From Tautonia rosea (GTDB lineage Bacteria; Planctomycetota; Planctomycetia; Isosphaerales; Isosphaeraceae), in contig NZ_JABBYO010000009.1 of assembly GCF_012958305.1 (NCBI RefSeq), positions 62,001 to 126,000 on the forward strand: a stretch of DNA of 64,000 bases, read 5' to 3'. Within the stretch, counting starts at the first letter, position 1. Each line of letters starts with the position of its first letter. The position numbers and the translations under genes are program-made. Below the pieces are notes generated by a model. It was not told the origin of the DNA, searched no databases, and was given only the letters and a program-made list of their open reading frames with translations. This document shows positions 57,992 to 64,000 of this stretch, piece after piece.

Positions 57992-60208
57992 ATGACTGAC
58001 CCGACGCTTGACGATGACGGCTTCGACACCGACGACCGCGGGGAACCGTCTCCGCCCTGTTCGTATCGCGCCGCGCTGGCCGGGGCCGCCCCGTTCCGGC
58101 TCCGGCTCATCCTGCGAGAGCTCGGACGCGACCCGGGTCGGCGGACCACGGGCCTGGCCGAGGAACTGGCCGATCGGCTGGAGGAGCCGGGGGTCGTGGC
58201 TGGTCTGATCAGCGACCTCTCTCCAGTCGAGCGGCAAGGGCTCGGCCTGTTTGCACTGACCGAGACCGCAGCCTGGCCCGCGGTAGGCTTCGGCGAGACC
58301 TTGCGGGGGCTTGGCCTCGACCAGCAGCAGGCGATCGAACGACCGATGGCACTGGGTCTGATCGCGCCGATGCCCCCGGCGACTGACCCCGAAGTCCCGC
58401 TCTGGCCGCTCGACCCTGATCGGGTGGGGGGGACAAGGCTGGTGGTGCATCCGGCAGTCCTCGAATCGGCCCGAATCACCGAGCCGGAGGGGGAAGGGCC
58501 TCCCGTCCTCGACGAACCGGCGCGGCTCGTCAGGGAATCGGATGGCCTGGAGGCGGTCCTCCGACTGGCGGCCCTCTGGCAGCTTGCCGACACCAGCCCC
58601 TTGAAGCGCACGCGACAAGGAGGACTCTACAAGCGCGATCGCCAACGGCTCGACGAAGACCCAGCGCTGGCCGGTCCGATTGCCGACGTGCTCCACCCTC
58701 TCGACGACCACGTCTCGGTCTGGCTGAGTCTCGCTCGGTCGATCGGCCTGCTGATCGACGAGCCGGAAAGTGATCGGATTGTCGCGGCTCCAGCGTCGAT
58801 CTGGGCAGAACATGGGGTCCACTTGCCGCAGATGATCGCCGCCCGATGGCTTGGCGGAGTGGACCTGACCGACGGAGGGGACGATCCGGGATCAACCCTC
58901 GCCCTGCGTCCGGTCTCCTTGCTCTGGCTGGCGAGCCTTAAGGAAGAGGCATGGGTGAGTCTGGACGATCTGGCTACCTGGCTCTCGGTTCGGATGCGAG
59001 CCCCGACTCTCCCGGCACTAAGCGGAAAGGCGGAGCGTCGCCGAGGTCGATCGGCCGATGAAACGCCCTCGGGCGATCCAATGACCGACGTCTTGCGATC
59101 AACCTTGCTCGGACCAGCCTATCTGCTCGGCCTGGTTCGGGTCGGCGAGGCAGGACCGAGCCGAGCCCCGGCGATGCAACTCACCGAACGGGGACGCTAT
59201 GTGCTGGGGCTGGGTCCGCCTCCGCCACCGCCGCCTCGAATCGAGCAATTCTTGTTCGTGCAACCGAACTTCGAGATTGTTGCCTATCGCCAGGGGCTCA
59301 ATCCGGCTTTGATCGGTCGTCTGAGTCGGTTCGCCAGGTGGTCGCAGCTGGGGTCAGCCCTCACGCTTCGGCTCAACTCCGACGCGATCGACCGCGGCCT
59401 GGCCTCGGGGCTTTCGGTCGATCAGATCCGAGACTGGCTGACCCGGCACGGCGTCCGCCCGTTGCCCGACGGCGTAGCCGGAGCGATTGCCTCGTGGGCC
59501 GGTCGACGCGATCGCTTGACGTACTATGCCTCAGCCACCTTGATCGAGTTTTCCAGCGCCGAGGAGTTGGAAAACGCCCTGGCCGAATGGGCCGAAGGAA
59601 CCGCTCCGCCACCGGTCCGGGTGGCCGATCGGGTCTTGCTGGTCGAGGACGAGGGTGCGATCCCGTTTCGTCGCTTTCAGCTTGCCGGAGCGAGAGATTA
59701 TCGCAAGCCTCCCGAGTCCTGCGTGGAGGTCGGCCCCGACGGGATTACTCTCTCGGCCGATCCGGCGCGGGGGGATCTGTTCATTGAGGCCGAGCTGTCG
59801 CGTTTTGCCGACCCGGTACCGAACGACAGTGCGGAAACGACCTTGCGCCGACGCTATGTCGTCTCACCTGCATCGCTCCGACGAGGGTCGCACGAGGGGA
59901 TGACCCTGACCGGCCTGGCCCAATGGTATACCTACCGGACCGGCGCGCCGATGCCGCCCGTCGTCCGATGGCTCGCGAGCATCGTGCGTTTCGAAGGGGC
60001 TCAGGCGGCGGATGCCGTTCGGGCCGGACGTCCCTTGATCGTCCGAACGGAACGTTCGGAGGTGCTCGACGGATTGCTCCAGCATCCCGACACCCGGACG
60101 TTATTCGGCGATCGCCTTGGGCCGACAGCCGCGATCGTGAAATCAGGGGATCCGGAGCGGCTGCAAAAGGCCCTGACGATGCTGGGCGTGAGCCTGCTTT
60201 TGGAGTGA
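57992..60208 (+). CDS. Helicase_C_3-type XPB-associated protein
   Basis: A 738-residue protein of the helicase-associated (PF13625-like) group found next to XPB helicases in actinobacteria. It has no Walker motifs. The Helicase_C_3 domain is at about residues 415-540 (FLFVQPNFEIVAYRQGL, then LTLRLNSDAIDRGLASGL). A possible copy of the short module follows at about 540-600, and the C-terminal 55 residues (IVRTERSEVLDGLLQH, RLGPTAAIV, LTMLGVSLLLE) are a clear copy of the 75-residue neighbour. Pro-rich linkers (PPPPPP at about residue 410) separate parts. The ATG at 57992 is 1 bp after the previous stop. It is likely a regulatory partner of the helicase. Confidence 0.85.
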   Translation: MTDPTLDDDGFDTDDRGEPSPPCSYRAALAGAAPFRLRLILRELGRDPGRRTTGLAEELADRLEEPGVVAGLISDLSPVERQGLGLFALTETAAWPAVGFGETLRGLGLDQQQAIERPMALGLIAPMPPATDPEVPLWPLDPDRVGGTRLVVHPAVLESARITEPEGEGPPVLDEPARLVRESDGLEAVLRLAALWQLADTSPLKRTRQGGLYKRDRQRLDEDPALAGPIADVLHPLDDHVSVWLSLARSIGLLIDEPESDRIVAAPASIWAEHGVHLPQMIAARWLGGVDLTDGGDDPGSTLALRPVSLLWLASLKEEAWVSLDDLATWLSVRMRAPTLPALSGKAERRRGRSADETPSGDPMTDVLRSTLLGPAYLLGLVRVGEAGPSRAPAMQLTERGRYVLGLGPPPPPPPRIEQFLFVQPNFEIVAYRQGLNPALIGRLSRFARWSQLGSALTLRLNSDAIDRGLASGLSVDQIRDWLTRHGVRPLPDGVAGAIASWAGRRDRLTYYASATLIEFSSAEELENALAEWAEGTAPPPVRVADRVLLVEDEGAIPFRRFQLAGARDYRKPPESCVEVGPDGITLSADPARGDLFIEAELSRFADPVPNDSAETTLRRRYVVSPASLRRGSHEGMTLTGLAQWYTYRTGAPMPPVVRWLASIVRFEGAQAADAVRAGRPLIVRTERSEVLDGLLQHPDTRTLFGDRLGPTAAIVKSGDPERLQKALTMLGVSLLLE

Positions 60209-60267
60209 ATCGTGACGCTCAGGCAGGTAAGGGCCAGCACGGCACGATGGCTCGGCTCGAACACCTG

Positions 60268-60849
60268 TCAGCGAGAGCGTTCCTCGGCGGCTTCGCGGAG
60301 CTTTCGGCGAGCGGTGGCGAGGATCGGGCCGACGGAATTCTCGGGGATGCCAAGCTGCTTCCCAATCTGGCGGTAATTGAGGGACGAGAGGTGATAGAGA
60401 CGCACCACCTCGGCCTCACGTCCGGAAAGTTGGCGAAGCATGACCTCGACTTCTTCGGCCGAGGCGATCGGTTCGGACAGGTCCTCCTCGTCCTCGGCCA
60501 TGACAACCGCTCGATGGGCGCGGGCATGTCCGAGTGAGGCCTCTCGCTGCCGCTTGACCAGTTCCTTGATGCAGATCCGTCGGGTGATGACCGTCAGGTA
60601 GGTCGGCAGTGAACTTTGCCCCTTGAAGCGCCGGAGAATGGCGTAATCGTCATCAATGAGCCGCAGCATGATCTCGGCGCAGAGGTCTTCGACGTCGGCG
60701 GCCGAGAGGGTCACACTTCGGGCGTAGGCGACATGGTTGATGACATGATAAATCAGGCCCATGTAACGATCGACGAACTCGATCCAGGAACCGGGCTCGT
60801 GCTTCAGGCAGCGATCGAGAAGCTGGCGGTCGAAGTCGCGGAGGGGCAC
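60268..60849 (-). CDS. Sigma-70 family (ECF-like) RNA polymerase sigma factor
   Basis: A 193-residue sigma factor. Region 2 is at about residues 25-85 (FVDRYMGLIYHVINHVAY, DVEDLCAEIMLRLIDDDYAILRRF), followed by SSLPTYLTVITRRICIKELVK. Region 4 is at about 140-190 (LSGREAEVVRLYHLSSLNY, RQIGKQLGIPENSVGPIL). The start is GTG at 60849 with GGGAGG upstream. The open frame runs 148 codons further but with no sigma-like content. No anti-sigma factor gene is next to it. It is divergent from the response regulator gene across 410 bp. Confidence 0.9.
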   Translation of the reverse strand: MPLRDFDRQLLDRCLKHEPGSWIEFVDRYMGLIYHVINHVAYARSVTLSAADVEDLCAEIMLRLIDDDYAILRRFKGQSSLPTYLTVITRRICIKELVKRQREASLGHARAHRAVVMAEDEEDLSEPIASAEEVEVMLRQLSGREAEVVRLYHLSSLNYRQIGKQLGIPENSVGPILATARRKLREAAEERSR

Positions 60850-61258
60850 GTCCAGACCTCCCAGGAGAGACGATCGATCGTCGAAGGTCCGCGGACCGTC
60901 CCGATTGCAAGCCAAGCCCCAAGGAAAAGGGAATGCCGAGCGGGTGGTCTTTGGAATCGAGGAACACGAAGCGGGCGGAACGTGATTTCCGAAGGAGTCG
61001 GGCAGGACCGGGATTTCCCGGACGATCCTCGACCTCGGTGAATCACCACGCGCAACAGTGCACAGAAGAAGTCTTACACCAGGATTGCCCTCGGGCAAGG
61101 GCCGCCGTTCGGGTTGATGGAGAGGAATCGAGGGGATGCGACCGGTCGGCGGAAGCAGGATTCCTGAGAATCGTCGGAATTGGTAAACTCGGGGCGACAG
61201 AATGGGATCCGACTCGACGGATCGTTCCGATGATCGTGGAAGCAGGGCAGACCCACGC

Positions 61259-61717
61259 ATGGACACTTCCTCGGATCGGCCGGTGATCCTCATCGCCGAC
61301 GATCACCCGCAGAACGTCGAGCTGCTGGAAGCCTATCTGGCCGGGCTCGATTGTGACATCCTGACGGCCTCGGACGGCGAGGAAACACTGAAGGTCGTCG
61401 CTGAGCACAAGCCGGATCTCGTCCTGCTCGACGTGATGATGCCCCGCGTCTCGGGCTTTGAGGTCTGCCGGACCATCCGATCCGACCCGGAAACGAGCAA
61501 CACCCTGATCCTCATCGTCACAGCTCTGAACGAAGCGTCTGACTTCGAGCGCGGCGTTCAGGCCGGGACCGACGACTTCCTGACCAAGCCGGTCAACAAG
61601 GTCGAGCTGCTCTGCCGGGTCAGGAGCCTCTTGCGCGTGAGGCACCTGAAGAATCAGCTCGACCGCACTCTGGCCTACCTGGCCGATGTCGAAACGAGCA
61701 GCCGGGATCAGGACTGA
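61259..61717 (+). CDS. Single-domain response regulator
   Basis: A 152-residue protein with one receiver domain and a short C-terminal tail with a basic coiled segment. Phosphorylation residues: the acidic pair in LIADDHPQNVELLEA, the phosphoacceptor Asp in LVLLDVMMPRVSGFEVC, the Thr in LIVTALNEASDF and the Lys in FLTKPVNKVEL. It resembles the receiver of PleD-type proteins but has no output domain. The ATG at 61259 is preferred to one 19 codons earlier. It could take phosphate from the hybrid kinase at 5.5 kb or from another kinase, which is only a guess. Confidence 0.88.
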   Translation: MDTSSDRPVILIADDHPQNVELLEAYLAGLDCDILTASDGEETLKVVAEHKPDLVLLDVMMPRVSGFEVCRTIRSDPETSNTLILIVTALNEASDFERGVQAGTDDFLTKPVNKVELLCRVRSLLRVRHLKNQLDRTLAYLADVETSSRDQD

Positions 61718-61870
61718 CTCCGAACCACCACGGCGACGCGGGTCTGAAGGCTGAATTCGGCTGATGATCCGCAGGAACGCGCCGCGGCGAGGCAATCGGG
61801 ACGGTAGGATATCTGGGTCAGATCAAAACGTCTTCCCCCGAGGCCGCCCCCCCGGATCGGTTCTTCTTCC

Positions 61871-63112
61871 ATGATGGATCTGCCTCCGCTGCAGCGGAAT
61901 CCGCGCTATACGCTCCTCGATGTGTTTCGGGGGGTGGCCTGTCTGATGGTCGTGATCCATCACGCGGGGTTCGTGCTCTTGCCGGGAGAGGCTCCGGAGT
62001 CGGGGGCATTTGCCGGGTTGGGGCGTACAATCAACACGGTGCTCCGGCATTTCGACCTGGGCGTGCCGCTGTTCTTCGTCATCAGCGGCTATTGTATCGC
62101 GGCGAGCGTGGACGCGATGAGACGGCGGGGAACGTCGCCGCTGCGGTTCGTCGGACGTCGGCTCTGGCGGATCTATCCGCCGTACTGGGCGGCGGTCGCC
62201 TGGTTCGTGCTGGTGGCGATCACGTTTCAACGGCTGGGCCTGGAGCGGTTGCTCTGCTGCCACTCGCCTTACGGCCTGGAGATGAACCTGCCGCAGGAGA
62301 TGAACCGACTCCAGTGGCTCGGCAACCTGACGCTCACCGAGACGTGGCGGCCGCTGGTCACGGGGGGGTCGCCCTTGATCTTCACGAGAGTCGCCTGGTC
62401 GCTCTGCTACGAGGAGCAGTTCTACTTCCTCTGCTTCCTGATGCTCATGCTCGCCTCGAAGCGGCTCTATGCGGCGATGGGGTGGACGACGGTGGTGATC
62501 GTTCTGATCCGGGTCGTGGCAGCGGATGTGGGGATGATCCACCGGTTGAGCGGGACGTTCTTCGACCTCTGGCACCAGTTCGCCATCGGCCTCGCGGTCT
62601 ACTGGCGGTTGAACGTGCCGTCGGAATCCTGGAAGCGCCGAGCGGTGGAACTGGGACTGCTGGGCACGGCGTTGATCGGTTTTCAAGAGCGGATGGTCAA
62701 TACGCCGGTGGCCTATTCGACTGGAGTCACGGCTGTCTTCGGGCTCCTGCTGATTGCGCTCCGAGATTCGGACGATCGCATTTGCGGGTGGTGGTGGATC
62801 GTGCCGCTCAGGGAGGTCGGCCGGCGGAGTTACAGCGTCTACCTGTACCACCTGCCGGTCACAACGGTCGGCACGTTCGGCCTCTATGAGCTGGGGATTA
62901 CCGGGTTCTGGGAGCGGGTGTTCGTGACGATCCCGGTCGTCTCGATCACGGCGGTAGGGATCAGCCTCGGGTTCTTTTCCTTGATCGAGAGGCACTTCCT
63001 GAACCCGCCGATCGTCGGCCCAGGCAAGGCAAGTCCCGAGTGCCGAATGCCACTGGCTGGAGAGACGTCCTCCCCTGCCCCGGCGGCCTCTGAGGAGGTT
63101 CGGCCGGAGTGA
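61871..63112 (+). CDS. Acyltransferase 3 family membrane protein
   Basis: A 413-residue inner-membrane O-acyltransferase. The N-terminus LLDVFRGVACLMVVIHHAGF has the catalytic His, with the Arg of the family. The second characteristic block is VPLFFVISGYCIAASVD. About ten hydrophobic helices follow. RVAWSLCYEEQFYFLCFLML carries the conserved Glu. The last 40 residues are disordered (SPAPAASEEVRPE). Acetylation of exported polysaccharides or lipids is the common role. The ATG pair at 61871 and 61874 are both possible. Confidence 0.92.
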   Translation: MMDLPPLQRNPRYTLLDVFRGVACLMVVIHHAGFVLLPGEAPESGAFAGLGRTINTVLRHFDLGVPLFFVISGYCIAASVDAMRRRGTSPLRFVGRRLWRIYPPYWAAVAWFVLVAITFQRLGLERLLCCHSPYGLEMNLPQEMNRLQWLGNLTLTETWRPLVTGGSPLIFTRVAWSLCYEEQFYFLCFLMLMLASKRLYAAMGWTTVVIVLIRVVAADVGMIHRLSGTFFDLWHQFAIGLAVYWRLNVPSESWKRRAVELGLLGTALIGFQERMVNTPVAYSTGVTAVFGLLLIALRDSDDRICGWWWIVPLREVGRRSYSVYLYHLPVTTVGTFGLYELGITGFWERVFVTIPVVSITAVGISLGFFSLIERHFLNPPIVGPGKASPECRMPLAGETSSPAPAASEEVRPE

Positions 63113-63242
63113 TTGCCTTGAGAATTGGGGTTTGCCCGATCGCTTCGGGACCGTACAACGGTTGATCAGTCGTCCCTGATTGATGCCATCGGGACTCGCT
63201 GCACCGTGTGTTCATCCCGCTCGCGTTCAAGGAGGATCGCAA

Positions 63243-64000
63243 ATGCGACCGAGCCCAGAATCCCCGAGGGCCCGGATCATCCGGAACCATTGGCCCTGGA
63301 CGGTCCTGGCCCTGGCCCTCATCCCGGCGATCGGCTATCTCGTCGTGTTCCCGAGCGGCATTGACCGTGAATTTCCCGAAGTCGTGCGGCCGACCTTCAG
63401 CGCCTATCCTCCGGCGGCGTATCGCGTGGCCGAACCAGGAGATACGCTCGACCGGGTCGCCATGTACCTCACTTCGGCCGCGGTGGTGCTGTCGGCCTTC
63501 GGCGTGCTTCGACGACGCGAACACGGGCCGGGCAGCTCGCTCTGGATCGCGGCGCTGGGCGTTTCGCTCGTGAGCTTCTGGAGCGTGACGAACCCCTGGC
63601 CGACGTTCGACGGCTGGCATGGTCTGGGCTGGCGGGTCGTGTTCGATTCGGCAGCGCCGGTAGAGCTGCGCGGGGTGATTGCCGGGGCGGGCCTAGGTCT
63701 CCTCGGGTTAATCGCGGTCGGGCTCAGGGGCGTTGATCGGGCCTGGCCGCTCCTGGTGCTTCGGGCGAAGCGGTCGGGAGTCTTGCCGATGCTCGTCGTG
63801 GCCGCAGTGCTCGCCGGCGTGCGAGCCCTGGAATGGCCTGCGATCGAGCCGAGAGGATTCTGGACCCGGTGGGCGGCGATTGGCGCGAGCTGGCTCTGGC
63901 TGGCGACCTTGATCCGCGCGATGCCGCCGGTGCCAACCCCTCGACTGGCTCGGATCGGCACACGCCTGGGGATCGCCGGTGGGACGGTCGGCCTGATCGT
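63243..64000 (+). CDS. Hypothetical membrane protein, cut by the window end
   Basis: The frame begins at ATG 63243, preceded by AAGGAGGATCGCAA, and stays open to the window end (252 codons). The N-terminus has a basic stretch, then a helix WTVLALALIPAIGYLVVF, then a short exported loop (EFPEVVRPTFSAYPP). Further hydrophobic helices are at about residues 78-95, 110-128, 150-180, 190-210 and 230 onward. I do not recognise the family. It is 130 bp after the acyltransferase gene. Confidence 0.7.
   Translation, partial: MRPSPESPRARIIRNHWPWTVLALALIPAIGYLVVFPSGIDREFPEVVRPTFSAYPPAAYRVAEPGDTLDRVAMYLTSAAVVLSAFGVLRRREHGPGSSLWIAALGVSLVSFWSVTNPWPTFDGWHGLGWRVVFDSAAPVELRGVIAGAGLGLLGLIAVGLRGVDRAWPLLVLRAKRSGVLPMLVVAAVLAGVRALEWPAIEPRGFWTRWAAIGASWLWLATLIRAMPPVPTPRLARIGTRLGIAGGTVGLI

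Noticed and set aside
61823-62995. 390-codon minus-strand frame opposite the acyltransferase gene
   Set aside because: Composition is dominated by Arg, His, Pro and Gln, as in shadow frames; the plus-strand acyltransferase is clear.

Overview
The window looks like a chromosomal segment of a GC-rich planctomycete, most likely of the Isosphaeraceae type. This is inferred from gene content: a DUF1501 protein paired with a PSCyt1/DUF1549/DUF1553 cytochrome-like protein, two DUF1559 pseudopilin-like proteins, two exported proteins with an LEPR-XLL-like N-terminal motif, an MscS channel, a membrane pyrophosphatase, and generally GC-rich codon use. I see no rRNA, tRNA, CRISPR array, prophage or insertion sequence.

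Layout. 0-9.4 kb: a glycosyltransferase, an MscS channel, an NhaC-type antiporter with an EF-hand-like N-terminus, a release-factor-like/YjbQ pair, a large hybrid histidine kinase, and a lipoprotein that is one unbroken coiled coil. 9.4-15.4 kb (minus strand): an SDR reductase, a methyltransferase, two small membrane proteins and a membrane pyrophosphatase. 15.8-30.3 kb: an alpha/beta hydrolase, the DUF1501/DUF1553 pair, a 1.2 kb gene-poor repeat-bearing gap, a beta-helix/Calx-beta exported protein, a second exported protein, small genes and the ribosomal proteins bL32 and bL28. 30.6-40.5 kb: a Tad/Flp pilus locus (TadE, TadG-like, an unknown exported protein, Flp pilin, TadV, CpaB, CpaE, CpaF, TadB, TadC, a small membrane protein) with no secretin gene in the locus. 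40.5-48 kb (minus strand): protoporphyrinogen oxidase, two duplicated DUF1559-plus-lipoprotein units, uroporphyrinogen decarboxylase and a DUF2617 protein. 48.3-53.5 kb: a surface-polysaccharide-like group (methyltransferase, flippase, GT-C enzyme, CDP-alcohol phosphatidyltransferase with a changed catalytic residue). 53.5-55.7 kb: Gfo/Idh oxidoreductase and ROK kinase. 55.9-60.2 kb: an XPB-type helicase operon. 60.3-64 kb: a sigma factor, a response regulator, an acyltransferase and a gene cut by the window end.

The most interesting region is the XPB operon. A 606-residue XPB helicase, a 75-residue protein and a 738-residue Helicase_C_3-type protein are tightly packed. By eye, the 75-residue protein is a free-standing copy of a roughly 55-residue module that also occurs in the N-terminal part of the helicase and at the extreme C-terminus of the large partner. 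Other points to note are the 185-bp perfect identity between the 5' ends of two otherwise diverged DUF1559 genes, the 23-heptad coiled-coil lipoprotein, and the Asp-to-His change in the CDP-alcohol phosphatidyltransferase motif.
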